This document shows, piece after piece, positions 51,246 to 60,328 of a DNA stretch of 64,000 nucleotides (position 1 is its first letter; every line of letters begins with the position of its first letter). The stretch is from Pseudolabrys sp. Root1462 (GTDB taxonomy: Bacteria; Pseudomonadota; Alphaproteobacteria; Rhizobiales; Xanthobacteraceae), in assembly GCF_001426945.1 (NCBI RefSeq), contig NZ_LMFS01000001.1, forward strand, positions 2,996,922 through 3,060,921. Reading direction: 5' to 3'. Under the pieces are notes generated by a model, which worked only from the letters and a program-made list of their open reading frames with translations, did not search any database and was not told where the DNA came from. Position numbers and translations under genes: made by a program.

Positions 51246-52529
51246 ATGATTGAGCCGATCATGTATTTCGGCATCGGGTTTCTCGTCGCGGCCCTCGTAG
51301 GTCTCGTCGTCCTTCCCCTTGTTCACAGCCGCGCCGTCCGTCTGACCATGCGCCGGCTCGAGGCCGCGACGCCGCTGTCGATGGCCGAGATCCAGGCCGA
51401 CAAGGATCAGTTGCGCGCCGAATTCGCCATGTCGACCCGCCGGCTCGAAGTCGCGGTCGAAGGCCTGCGCACCAAGAGCACCAGCCAGCTCGCCGAACTC
51501 GGCAAGAAAGGCGATGCCATCAACCGCCTGAAGATCGAGCTCGGCGAAAAGACCGCCACGATCTTCGCGCTGGAAGCACGCGACAAGGCGCTGCGCGATC
51601 AGCTGCGCATCACCGAGGAAGAATTCGCCGTCAAGACCAGCGCCATGCTCGACGCCCAGCGCGCGCTGACGGAAAAGGAAGCCGAACTCGCCAAGCTGAT
51701 GGCCGCGCTCGATGAGCAGGCCGGCGTCAACGAGGCGCAGAAGGTCGACCTCGTTTCGCTCAAGACCCAGGTCGATGCGCTGAAGTCGCGTCTCGACGAC
51801 GCCAGCAGCGAACTGCGCACCGTCGAAGACCGCCGCGACGCCGAGCGCGTCGAGCTCAGGGCTGCGACGCAGGAGCTTTCGGAAGAACGCGGCAAGGTCG
51901 AAAACCTCGGCCGCCGCGTCGGCGAACTGGAAAAGGCGCTGGTGGCGCAGACCACCGAAGCCGAAATTCTCGGCCGCCGCGCCCAGGACATGGAAAACCG
52001 CCTCGGCGAGCAGACCCGCCTGCTGACCGAAAGCGAAATCGAGCTCAAGCACATGCGCGCCGACATGGAAGCCGCGCGCAAGACCGAGGCCGATCTGCGG
52101 ACTGCGATCGCCGAACTCGACGCCCGCGCCAATTCGGCGACCCAGCAGCTGCGTGCCGAGAATGCCCAGCTCCTCGCCGAACTCGAGCGCACCCGCGACG
52201 AGCGCGACACCGTCACCCGCGACCTCAGCGCGCTCAAGCGCGAAGCCGACGAGATCTGGGCGTCCGAGCGCATCGAGAATTCGATGATGCGCGAGCGCAT
52301 CAACGACGTCGCCGCCGAGATCGCGCGGCTGGCCTCGGCGCTGGAGGGTCCGAACTCGCCGATCGACGCCATCCTCGCCGCCGAGACCGCGCGCGACCGG
52401 GCGGTCATGACCGAGGGTCATGTTTCCGGCGACGCGCCTGCCGCCGGCAACCTCGCCGACCGCATCCGGGCGCTGCAGACCCAGGCCTCGCGTATGGCCA
52501 GCGCCGACGAGCCGAAAGTGCCGAACTGA
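51246..52529 (+). CDS. membrane-anchored long coiled-coil protein
   Basis: 427 residues from ATG at 51246 (GGAGGC upstream). One N-terminal transmembrane helix (about 6-28, MYFGIGFLVAALVGLVVLPL) is followed by more than 300 residues of charged heptad-rich helix, with Glu, Lys, Arg, Ala and Leu throughout, to about 385, and an Ala-rich tail. It is predicted to be an elongated, inner-membrane-anchored rod. I do not recognise the family; similar proteins occur in Bradyrhizobium-like genomes. Confidence 0.75.
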   Translation: MIEPIMYFGIGFLVAALVGLVVLPLVHSRAVRLTMRRLEAATPLSMAEIQADKDQLRAEFAMSTRRLEVAVEGLRTKSTSQLAELGKKGDAINRLKIELGEKTATIFALEARDKALRDQLRITEEEFAVKTSAMLDAQRALTEKEAELAKLMAALDEQAGVNEAQKVDLVSLKTQVDALKSRLDDASSELRTVEDRRDAERVELRAATQELSEERGKVENLGRRVGELEKALVAQTTEAEILGRRAQDMENRLGEQTRLLTESEIELKHMRADMEAARKTEADLRTAIAELDARANSATQQLRAENAQLLAELERTRDERDTVTRDLSALKREADEIWASERIENSMMRERINDVAAEIARLASALEGPNSPIDAILAAETARDRAVMTEGHVSGDAPAAGNLADRIRALQTQASRMASADEPKVPN

Positions 52530-52590
52530 ACGGACAGGCTGTGGTCGGCCCGGATTCTCGCGGTTTTTCAGGGTCTTTGCGGCGCTCGGC

Positions 52591-52619
52591 TTGACACTGC
52601 CACACCGCATTCCTTATAT
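52591..52619 (+). promoter_or_regulatory. sigma-70-type promoter of tRNA-Val
   Basis: TTGACA (52591-52596), 17-bp spacer, TTATAT (52614-52619), 17 bp before the tRNA. This is close to the housekeeping consensus. Confidence 0.85.
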
Positions 52620-52636
52620 CGCCCGGCTGAATGGCC

Positions 52637-52711
52637 GGGCGGTTAGCTCAGCGGGAGAGCACACCCTTCACACGGGTGGGGTCATAGGTTCAATCCCTAT
52701 ACCGCCCACCA
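52637..52711 (+). tRNA. tRNA-Val (CAC)
   Basis: Complete cloverleaf: acceptor GGGCGGT (52637-52643) pairs with ACCGCCC (52701-52707); D-arm GCTC/GAGC; anticodon stem CACCC/GGGTG around loop TTCACAC with anticodon CAC (52669-52671); T-arm ATAGG TTCAATC CCTAT. The 3' ACCA is encoded. Confidence 0.98.
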
Positions 52712-52742
52712 TTTGCACCACCGATAGATGAGACTGCCGAAG

Positions 52743-52772
52743 GCCCGCGGTGAGCGGGCTTTTCTGTTTTTC
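52743..52772 (+). terminator. terminator after tRNA-Val
   Basis: GCCCGC (52743-52748) and GCGGGC (52754-52759), loop GGTGA, then TTTTCTGTTTTT. Confidence 0.85.
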
Positions 52773-52817
52773 GCGGTCCGTCGTTGCAGTAAGCGCCGGC
52801 ACACGCTGCCTGGCCGA

Positions 52818-54038
52818 TCAAACCAGACGGCTCCGATCACCGGCAAAGGCCGCTTCGACCAGGGTCGTCATACTCGCGAGCTCGATCGAGCGCGGATTGT
52901 TCTTGATCAGGCGGGCGCTGCCCATGGCCTGCTCGGCGACCGTCGGAAGCTGCGCGCGCTCGACGCCGAGATCGGCGATGGTTTTCGGGATGCCGACCGA
53001 GGCGAACAGTTTCTCGACCGCATCGATCGCGGCGCCGGCCTGATCGGACACGGTGCCCTTGGCAGCGAGCCCCATGGCCCGGCCGATCTCGGCCAGATCC
53101 GCTTCGCAATGGCGGCGATTGAACTCCATCACGTAGGGCATCATCACTGCGACGCCGGCGCCATGCGGCGTGTGCGTCATTGCGCCAATCGGGTACTGCA
53201 CGGCATGTGCGGCGGCGGTACCAGCAGTGCCGAAGGCCAGGCCCGCCATGGTCGCGCCGAGCATCAGCCTTTCCCGCGCGTCGAAGTCGTCGCCATTATC
53301 ATAGGCGCGTTTCAGGCTGGCGGCGATATGAGAGATCGCCATCAGCGCGTGATTGTCGCTGAGCACATTCTTGCCGAGGAAGACATGCTCATGGACGATC
53401 GAACCGGTCGGCTCGCGACGCATCGTGGTGAAGGCCTCGATAGCGTGCGTCAGCGCATCGGCGCCGGACACTGCGGTCAGCCCCGGCGGACATGAATAGG
53501 TCAACTCCGGATCGCAGATCGCGGTGTGACTGATGATGTGCGGCGAGGCGATGCCGACCTTCACCGCGCGATCGGGATCGGTGACCACCGCCACCGGCGT
53601 AACCTCCGAACCCGTGCCCGATGTCGTCGGCAGCGAAATCAGCGGCAGCACGGGTCCAGGCACTTTGAACTCGCCGTAGTAATCCGAAATCGTGCCGCGA
53701 TGCGTCAGCAGGACCGCCGCGACCTTGGCCGCGTCAAGGCAACTGCCGCCGCCTATGCCGATGACGAGATCGGCATCGATGGCCTTGCCGGCGTCGACCG
53801 CACTGGCAATGCACTCAATCGGCAGTTCGGCAACCGTGCCATCGAACACGCGCGCCTGCACGCCCGCCTGCATCAAGGCTTCGACAATGCGGAGAAATTC
53901 TGCATCGGCTCCAAGCCGCTGATCCGTGACGATCAGCGCCCGCTTGCCGAGCGCCGCGGCGTAACCGGGCAACGCCCGGCGCTGACCCGCACCAAAAACC
54001 AAGTTGCGGGGCGTCCGCAGCGTTCCGAACAGTGACAA
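52818..54038 (-). CDS. iron-containing (group III) alcohol dehydrogenase
   Basis: 406 residues. NAD-binding GGGSCLDAAK (the GGGS loop), LPTTSGTGSEVTPVAVV, and the metal ligands in GADALTHAIEAF, AAHAVQYPIG and HTPHGAGVAVMMPYVMEFN. It oxidises or reduces an alcohol or a related carbonyl such as a hydroxyacid or maleylacetate-like compound. It ends the minus-strand operon cupin-SDR-tctC-tctB-tctA-adh and so is probably a catabolic step after uptake. The tRNA-Val gene follows. Confidence 0.9.
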   Translation of the reverse strand: MSLFGTLRTPRNLVFGAGQRRALPGYAAALGKRALIVTDQRLGADAEFLRIVEALMQAGVQARVFDGTVAELPIECIASAVDAGKAIDADLVIGIGGGSCLDAAKVAAVLLTHRGTISDYYGEFKVPGPVLPLISLPTTSGTGSEVTPVAVVTDPDRAVKVGIASPHIISHTAICDPELTYSCPPGLTAVSGADALTHAIEAFTTMRREPTGSIVHEHVFLGKNVLSDNHALMAISHIAASLKRAYDNGDDFDARERLMLGATMAGLAFGTAGTAAAHAVQYPIGAMTHTPHGAGVAVMMPYVMEFNRRHCEADLAEIGRAMGLAAKGTVSDQAGAAIDAVEKLFASVGIPKTIADLGVERAQLPTVAEQAMGSARLIKNNPRSIELASMTTLVEAAFAGDRSRLV

Positions 54039-54068
54039 TTCCAGATCTCCCGATAGGCGGCGGCGCCG

Positions 54069-55574
54069 CTAGTCTTCGTCAACGAGTTGCTCGCGGCCCT
54101 TGCTGATCGATGGCACGACCGCGGCCCCCAGCGCGAGCAGCGCGACCGTCAGCAGCGCGAGCGTGAGCGGCTCGCTCAGGAAGGTCCAAACGTTGCCCTC
54201 GCTGAGAATAAGGCCGCGGCGGAGGTTGTCCTCCAGCATCGCGCCGAGGACGAGACCCAGCAGCAACGGCGCAAGCTCGAACTTCAGTTTGTGGAACACA
54301 TATCCGGCCACGCCGAAGAACGCCACTTCCAGAACGTCCGATGGTCGCGAGTTCACGGAGTAGATGCCAATGCAGCAGAACAGCACGATCGTCGGAAACA
54401 GCAGATGATATGGCACCTTCAGGAATTTCACCCAGACGCCGATCAGCGGCAGGTTGATAACGACGAGCATCAGATTGCCGACCCACATCGAGGAGACGAC
54501 GCCCCAGAACAGATCGGGATGCTTGGTGATGACCTGCGGGCCGGGCACCACGCCGTGCAACGTCATGGCGCCGCCAACCAACGCCATCACCGCCGTTGAG
54601 GGCAAGCCCAGCGTCAAGAGCGGAATGAAAGTCGTCTGTGCGGCAGCGTTGTTCGCGGACTCCGGACCGGCGACGCCTTCGATGGCACCCTTGCCAAATC
54701 GTTCCGGATGTTTGGAGAGCGCCTTCTCCAGCGCATAGGAGACGAAGGACGACAAGGTCGCGCCGTTGCCGGGAATAATACCGATAATGGAGCCGAGGAC
54801 CGAACCCCGGGCGATCGCGCCGGCGGAATCCTTCATGTCCTTTCGGTTCGGCAGGAGGCTGCCGACCACTTGGCCCACAAACGGCTTGTGCTCAGGTGTT
54901 TCGAGATTGCGCAGGATTTCCGCGACGCCGAACAGTCCCATCGAAACGATGGCGACGTCAAAGCCGTCATAGAGAATCTGTAACCCGTAAGTGAGACGCG
55001 GTTCGGCGGTGATCTGATCGGCGCCAACGAGTGCCATCAGCACGCCGATGAACAGCATGCAGACGGCCTTGAGCAGCGAGCCGCCGGCAAGAATGATGGC
55101 AAGGCTCAGGCCCAGCACCATCAGCGCGAAGTAGTTTCCAGCGGTGAAGCTCAACGCCAGCTTTGACAGCGGGATCGCGGTGCCGGCGATGACGAAGGTC
55201 GCGAAGGTGCCAGCGATGAATGATCCGATTGCCGCGATGCCAAGCGCCTTTCCGGCCCGGCCCTGCCGCGCCATGGCGTGACCATCGAAAGTCGTCACCA
55301 GCGACGACGTCTCACCGGGCATGTTGACGAGAATCGCCGTGGTCGAGCCACCGTACTGCGAGCCGTAATAGATGCCGGCGAGCATGATCAGAGAGCCGAT
55401 CGGCTCGGCGTTGTAGGTGAGCGGCATCAGAATGGCGATCGTCGCCAGCGGCCCGATGCCCGGCAGAACGCCGATCAGGGTCCCCACCAGGCAGCCGATG
55501 AGGCAAAGCAGAATGTTCTGCACCGAAAGAATGGTGGAGAAACCCATGTAGAGATTGTTGAACAGATCAATCAC
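54069..55574 (-). CDS. tctA: tripartite tricarboxylate transporter large permease TctA
   Basis: 501 residues from a GTG at 55574, about twelve hydrophobic segments, with the TctA signatures IGVLPGIGPLATIAILMPLT and SSLVTTFDGHAMARQG near the N-terminus and IIGIIPGNGATLSSFVSY in the middle. It forms the membrane channel of a TTT uptake system, with TctB and periplasmic TctC. Its start overlaps the tctB stop by eight bases. The substrate may be a carboxylate. Confidence 0.94.
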   Translation of the reverse strand: MIDLFNNLYMGFSTILSVQNILLCLIGCLVGTLIGVLPGIGPLATIAILMPLTYNAEPIGSLIMLAGIYYGSQYGGSTTAILVNMPGETSSLVTTFDGHAMARQGRAGKALGIAAIGSFIAGTFATFVIAGTAIPLSKLALSFTAGNYFALMVLGLSLAIILAGGSLLKAVCMLFIGVLMALVGADQITAEPRLTYGLQILYDGFDVAIVSMGLFGVAEILRNLETPEHKPFVGQVVGSLLPNRKDMKDSAGAIARGSVLGSIIGIIPGNGATLSSFVSYALEKALSKHPERFGKGAIEGVAGPESANNAAAQTTFIPLLTLGLPSTAVMALVGGAMTLHGVVPGPQVITKHPDLFWGVVSSMWVGNLMLVVINLPLIGVWVKFLKVPYHLLFPTIVLFCCIGIYSVNSRPSDVLEVAFFGVAGYVFHKLKFELAPLLLGLVLGAMLEDNLRRGLILSEGNVWTFLSEPLTLALLTVALLALGAAVVPSISKGREQLVDED

Positions 55575-56214
55575 GCCGCAGCTCCGGCCATCCGAAGAAA
55601 ATGACGTAAAGGACAGCGGCGAGCACGCCATAGGCGGCGTAGCCAACCCTCACGAGAGTGTCGATTCCCATTGATAGCGTCAGTGGATCCTGAATGAACC
55701 TCGGAAGCACCGGGATCGTGACGCTGAGCAGGTCCATGAAGACCAGAAGCATCGCCGCGGTCAGGCCGAAGGACAGCACAATCAGTTGCCTGACGTTCAT
55801 CTCCGGCGTCGCGTTGCCGGCGACGAACACCGTGATCGGACCGACCACCATCAGCCCGAGTTGCGGCGTCGATAAGAAACCGAAATCGGCGCCGCGGATG
55901 AAGACTCCGAACAGCACGATCGAAGCAACCACGATCGCCGTGGGGCGAACTGCGACATAGAAGCGCTCTGCCGCCTCATTGCTCTGCAACAGGCCCTTAA
56001 GCAGAATTGCCAGACCCGCGACAAAGAGAATAACGGCGAGGCCCTTCGGCAGCGCGCCGGAGCCGATCCGGGATAGCGCGCCCGCGTCGAGTTCTGTGGC
56101 GCCCAGCCATATCGCGATGGCGAGCAGTATGATGGCCGCCCCGCCAATCACATCGATCCGCGCATAAAGAGGGACGGCGGCGGTGCGCCGTCCCTCCGTC
56201 GATTGAACCGTCAT
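55567..56214 (-). CDS. tctB: tripartite tricarboxylate transporter small permease TctB
   Basis: 215 residues from ATG at 56214 (GGGGAGGCACC upstream; the longer frame to 56358 is unlikely). Four or five hydrophobic segments with the TctB pattern (AAIILLAIAIWLGATELDAG, FIRGADFGFLSTPQLGLMVV as motifs). It pairs with TctA. Confidence 0.88.
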   Translation of the reverse strand: MTVQSTEGRRTAAVPLYARIDVIGGAAIILLAIAIWLGATELDAGALSRIGSGALPKGLAVILFVAGLAILLKGLLQSNEAAERFYVAVRPTAIVVASIVLFGVFIRGADFGFLSTPQLGLMVVGPITVFVAGNATPEMNVRQLIVLSFGLTAAMLLVFMDLLSVTIPVLPRFIQDPLTLSMGIDTLVRVGYAAYGVLAAVLYVIFFGWPELRRD

Positions 56215-56245
56215 GGTGCCTCCCCGCCCCTCACCCAGGCGACTC

Positions 56246-57247
56246 TTACTTGGCCGCGACCTGCTCAACGAGTGACTTCCAGTTCTTAGTCTGGCGCTCC
56301 ATGAATGCCTGGGTCTCGGTGGCGCTGAGGTCGAGCGTCTCAATCGCCACTTCGGCATAGCGGTCCTGCACGTTCTTGGTCTTGAGGGCCTCGCGCGTCT
56401 TGACGTTGAGGTACTCGACGATCTCGTTCGGCGTGTCCTTTGGCACGAACATCGCGACCCATGAGTCGATGACGTAGTCCTTGACGCCGAGTTGATCGAT
56501 CGTCGGCACGTCGGGCAACGACGTCGATTTTTGCGCAGTGGTGATCGCTATCGGCGTCACGCTGCCTGCCTTGATGAAAGGCATGATCGAACCGCTGTCG
56601 GCAATGGTGGCCGATGCACGACCGGCGACGACATCGTTGATCGCGTCGACCGAACCTTTGTAAGGCACCAACGTCATGGCAAGACCGGAACGCAGCTCCA
56701 GCCCTTGTCGCGCAAGATTACCGACGCTGGTCCAGCTCGCGAATGTGAGCTTGCCGGGATTATCCTTGCCGTACTTCATCAACTCCGGAAACGTTTTGAT
56801 GTTGAGGTTGTTCGCGACCACGAGAACATAAGGCGTATAGCCAATCATCGCGACCGCCTTGAGGCTTTCGAGCGGCTTGTAGTTGGCGGCCTTGTTGGTG
56901 AAGGGATTGATCGCGATCGTCGAAGCCACGCCCATCAATACGGTGTAGCCGTCCGGATCGGCGGCAATGCCTTGCTTGGTGCCGGGAATTCCGGCCGCGG
57001 CACCGTTGTTTTCGATGATGATGCGGTGGCCAATGATCGGTGCAATCGCCGCGCCCCAGATGCGGGTCTGCGTATCGGCACCGCCGCCAGCGGCGAACGG
57101 CACGATGGCCGTGATGTTCTTGGCGGGATACTGCTGCGCCGCGGCGACGCTGGCAAAGGCCGCGGTGACGCCGACGATCGCCGCCGCAATCACCATCTGC
57201 CGCGCTTTGTTGCCGCGCTCGCTAGTCGCGAAATTGGTCTGGTTCAT
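56246..57247 (-). CDS. tctC: TTT transporter periplasmic substrate-binding protein TctC
   Basis: 333 residues. Signal peptide to about residue 38 (ending ASVAAAQQ), then YPAKNITAIVPFAAGGGADTQTR, the TctC/Bug-family opening. The binding-cleft features GTKQGIAADPDGYTVLMG and PYKGSVDAINDVVAGRASATI are present. Bug-type proteins bind carboxylates and a wide range of other compounds. It is first among the tct genes, 31 bp before tctB. The long 5' region to the SDR gene suggests its own promoter as well. Confidence 0.93.
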   Translation of the reverse strand: MNQTNFATSERGNKARQMVIAAAIVGVTAAFASVAAAQQYPAKNITAIVPFAAGGGADTQTRIWGAAIAPIIGHRIIIENNGAAAGIPGTKQGIAADPDGYTVLMGVASTIAINPFTNKAANYKPLESLKAVAMIGYTPYVLVVANNLNIKTFPELMKYGKDNPGKLTFASWTSVGNLARQGLELRSGLAMTLVPYKGSVDAINDVVAGRASATIADSGSIMPFIKAGSVTPIAITTAQKSTSLPDVPTIDQLGVKDYVIDSWVAMFVPKDTPNEIVEYLNVKTREALKTKNVQDRYAEVAIETLDLSATETQAFMERQTKNWKSLVEQVAAK

Positions 57248-57409
57248 CGTTGTTTCTCCCTGAGACTTTCGTATTGTTCCAATCGCGAGCTTGTTTTCGC
57301 TCGGTAAAATCGGTCAGCCGATGAGCCGCGATGCTAGAGCAAATTCTCGCACGGCCCATCGGCGCCGACATTCTGTTTCGGACAATGAAACATACGCCTC
57401 GCAATGCCG

Positions 57410-58162
57410 TCAGCGCTGCGCGCCCATCACGTCAAGCACCGCGCCTGTGACGAGAGACGCCTTGTCCGACAACAACCAGATAATGGCCTCCGCGACCTCC
57501 TCCGGCAGACCGGCCCGGCCGAGCGGATTCTTGGCGGCGAATTCCTTGACCCGATCGGCCTGCCCGGCCTTGGCGTGGATCGGCGTGTCGATCATGCCCG
57601 GCCGGATCGAATTGACCCGCACGCCATCGCGCGCCACCTCGACCGCGAGCCCTTTGGTCATCGTATCCACCGCGGCCTTGGAGCCGGCGTAATGGATGAA
57701 ACGCCCCGGTGAACCGGTGAGCGCGCCGATCGAGGAGATGTTGACGATGCTGCCGCCCTTGCCGCCGAATTTCGTCGACATGCGCTTGATGCCTTCGCGG
57801 CAGCAAATCAGCACGCCGATCGCGTTGACCGCGTAAATATCCAGCGCTTCCTGGAAATCGTAGGTGTCGGCAGTGCGATGGTGCGGTCCGTTAACGCCGG
57901 CGTTGTTCACCAGGCCGGTAAGCGTGCCGAACGTCTTGTCGGCGGCCTCGAACATGCGGACGATATCGGCTTCGACACCCATATTGGCGCGCACCGCGAT
58001 CGCCTTGCCGCCGAGCTTCTCGACGTCGGCGACGACGGCGTCGGCGAGCTCCTTCGAGCTATTGTAATTGACGACGACGCTGGCGCCGGCGGCGCCCAGG
58101 AGACGCGCGGTTGCGGCGCCGATGCCGCTGCTCCCGCCCGTAACGATGACAACTTCCTTCAT
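57410..58162 (-). CDS. SDR family oxidoreductase
   Basis: 250 residues. Classical SDR: NAD(P)-binding VTGGSSGIGAATARLLGAAG, the NNAGVNG loop, and catalytic Ser-Tyr-Lys (ISSIGALTGSPGRFIHYAGSKAA). It would oxidise a secondary alcohol of an intermediate. It lies between the cupin gene and tctC, on the same strand. Confidence 0.92.
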   Translation of the reverse strand: MKEVVIVTGGSSGIGAATARLLGAAGASVVVNYNSSKELADAVVADVEKLGGKAIAVRANMGVEADIVRMFEAADKTFGTLTGLVNNAGVNGPHHRTADTYDFQEALDIYAVNAIGVLICCREGIKRMSTKFGGKGGSIVNISSIGALTGSPGRFIHYAGSKAAVDTMTKGLAVEVARDGVRVNSIRPGMIDTPIHAKAGQADRVKEFAAKNPLGRAGLPEEVAEAIIWLLSDKASLVTGAVLDVMGAQR

Positions 58163-58204
58163 AGATCCTCTGACTGTCGATATCGATAAAGTGGATGAAA
58201 CGGA

Positions 58205-59134
58205 TCAGCCTGGCTTCTGCCAGCTCAAGAGCGTGCCGCCGGTCTTGATCTTCTGCTCGCCCTGAAGAGCCGGCAGTGGATATTCGTCCTCATTGATGAC
58301 AAAGCCCTTCTTCGACGCGAAGTCCATGCGCGGCGGACAGAAGATGTCATAGAGCGAGCTCGACGGTCCGTCCTGGCCGATGCAACGGCTGGTGTGGATC
58401 GCCAGCGCCGGAATAATGATGACCGACGGCGTCGGCATCTCGGCATGATCGTCCGGCACCCATGTGCTCAAGTCGGCGCCCCAATTGTAGCGCATATGGT
58501 GCATCCAGGTGCCTTCGAAGCAGAGCGAGCCCTGCTCGAAATCGTCATGCCAGTGCGGACTGAGCGAATTGGTCGGCCGCCGGGTGAAGAACTGGCCGAA
58601 AAGGTTGACCATCATATTGGTCGAGCGGAAGCAGCGCGGCTGGATGCGGTCGCCCTTTGGATCGAGATACTGCGCCAGCGGATAGTGACGCAGTTTGTAG
58701 CCGCCGACCGGCTCCGGCCACAGGTCGGGCGGCGCCAGTTCGGGCGCGCCATCGGCATAGACGTCCTTGTTAACCGCCAGCGCCATCACGTCGGCTGACG
58801 CCTTGGAAAAGATGCGCGCGACCTTGCCGGCGCTTTGCGCCGTCACTTGACTCGCGCCCGGCGGCACGATGGTGAGCGATTCTGGCTCGGCCTGGACCGT
58901 ATCGCCGCCGGCCTTGATCGTCAGCGATGCCCCGCCCGGCGGCACGATCACCATGTATTCTTCCGGATTGTCGTCGCGCGCCAGTACAGCGCCCGGCTTC
59001 ACCTCTGACATGCACACGGCGAAGTTGCCGCCGCGGGTGATCCAGGTCTGCGCCAAGCCGTCCTGACTGACCTGTTGCGGTTCCTGATCGCGGAACACGG
59101 ACTTGGACGCCTGACGTTTCGATACACCGCTCAT
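58205..59134 (-). CDS. cupin domain protein (bicupin)
   Basis: 309 residues. Residues about 20-110 form a first cupin barrel (GGNFAVCMSEVKPGAVLARDDNPEEYMVIV-PPGG pattern, read as motifs) and residues about 180-260 a second (SLSPHWHDDFEQGSLCFEGTWMHHMRYNW; HTSRCIGQ). The HWHDDFEQ motif resembles a metal-binding cupin with His and Glu ligands. It may be a dioxygenase or an isomerase of the substrate. The exact reaction is not determined. It is the first gene of the catabolic operon, divergent from the IclR gene. Confidence 0.72.
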   Translation of the reverse strand: MSGVSKRQASKSVFRDQEPQQVSQDGLAQTWITRGGNFAVCMSEVKPGAVLARDDNPEEYMVIVPPGGASLTIKAGGDTVQAEPESLTIVPPGASQVTAQSAGKVARIFSKASADVMALAVNKDVYADGAPELAPPDLWPEPVGGYKLRHYPLAQYLDPKGDRIQPRCFRSTNMMVNLFGQFFTRRPTNSLSPHWHDDFEQGSLCFEGTWMHHMRYNWGADLSTWVPDDHAEMPTPSVIIIPALAIHTSRCIGQDGPSSSLYDIFCPPRMDFASKKGFVINEDEYPLPALQGEQKIKTGGTLLSWQKPG

Positions 59135-59227
59135 CGTGTTGTTTTTCCCTGCGCGGTCGACCGACGACGATGACCGGGCCTCGATCTTAGGTCGGGCGTC
59201 CGGCCCCGGCAGAGCCATTGCGGCCGA

Positions 59228-59244
59228 ATTTCGCCTAGTGAAAT
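59228..59244. promoter_or_regulatory. candidate IclR operator
   Basis: ATTTC-N7-GAAAT (59228-59244) is a perfect 5-7-5 inverted repeat in the intergenic region between the cupin gene and the IclR gene. IclR-family operators are often AT-rich palindromes with GAAA/TTTC arms. Confidence 0.4.
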
Positions 59245-59374
59245 GCGTGGGGCTTTGCCCCCGCCGCCGCCTTATCGCGGCCCGGCCGCACTGGTATGCT
59301 CTCGGCAAAGGCTGCTCCGACCCGCCTGCTTGGCGGTTCGCGGCGCTGCCGATGTGAATGGAGGAGACTGCCAG

Positions 59375-60316
59375 GTGAATAAGGCCGTTCGCGACCTCAC
59401 ACGTATCGAGCCGGTCGGCGAGGCCATGCCGGGCCTTGTGCCGCCGAACATTCACTGCCGTACCAATTCGCGGCGTGGCCACACCAACCCGCTCGATCGC
59501 TCCTATCCGCCGGTCAATGCCGTCTGTCGTGCCCTGCACGTGCTTAAGGTTGCGAATGAGAAGTCCATCGTGACGGTCAACTCGATCCACGCCGCGACGC
59601 AGATTCCGCGGCCGACCATCGTGCGGCTGCTCGAGACTTTAATGCACGAGGGGTATGTCGTTCGCGACAATATGTGCGGCGGCTATCGCGTCACCCAGAA
59701 GGTGCTCGAACTGTCGGCCGGCTACGGCGGTATCTCGCGCGTCATCGAGATCGCCCGCCCGCTGTCCATCGGCCTGACGCGCCAGATCAAGTGGCCGATC
59801 GGCCTCGGCGTTATCGATGGCGATGCCATCGAAATCGTGTACTGGACCGGCACCATCAGCCCCGTGGTGCACACCAATACCGTGCTCGGCAAGCGCCCCG
59901 ACCTGTTCCGCTATGCGATGGGCCGGGCCTATATGGCGTTCTGCAGCGACGACGAGCGCGAGCGTCACATCGCGCGCATGCGCAAGGACATGCCAACGGA
60001 GTTCGGACCGCAGGAGGAAGCCACCTTCCGCCAGCATCTCAAGCGCGCGCGCAGCGCCGGCTACGCCATGCGCGATCCCCGCACCGAGCCGGCGCGCATG
60101 ACCACATTCGCCGTGCCGCTCTTGGAAAAAGACAAGGTCGCCGCGGTGATGTCGGTGAGTTTCTTCACCTCATCGGTGCCGCAGAAGGACATCAGGAAAG
60201 CGGTGTTGAAGCCCCTGATCGAGACGCGGCTCAATATCGAACACGCCCTCGCCTTCATCAGCGACCGGCCGCACCTCGACGCGTCCGTACACCGCGAATA
60301 CGACGTCCGGCTCTGA
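59375..60316 (+). CDS. IclR family transcriptional regulator
   Basis: 313 residues from a GTG at 59375 with a strong GGAGGAG site at 59360. The N-terminal 50 residues are unusual; the winged helix is at about 50-105 (VNAVCRALHVLKVANEKSIVTVNS; IPRPTIVRLLETLMHEGYV as motifs), and the IclR effector domain follows (AMGRAYMAFCSDDERE; AVPLLEKDKVAAVMSVSFF). It is divergent from the cupin-SDR-tct-adh operon and probably controls it. The N-terminal extension before the helix is longer than usual for the family. Confidence 0.9.
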   Translation: MNKAVRDLTRIEPVGEAMPGLVPPNIHCRTNSRRGHTNPLDRSYPPVNAVCRALHVLKVANEKSIVTVNSIHAATQIPRPTIVRLLETLMHEGYVVRDNMCGGYRVTQKVLELSAGYGGISRVIEIARPLSIGLTRQIKWPIGLGVIDGDAIEIVYWTGTISPVVHTNTVLGKRPDLFRYAMGRAYMAFCSDDERERHIARMRKDMPTEFGPQEEATFRQHLKRARSAGYAMRDPRTEPARMTTFAVPLLEKDKVAAVMSVSFFTSSVPQKDIRKAVLKPLIETRLNIEHALAFISDRPHLDASVHREYDVRL

Positions 60317-60328
60317 GGTTGTCAACAC

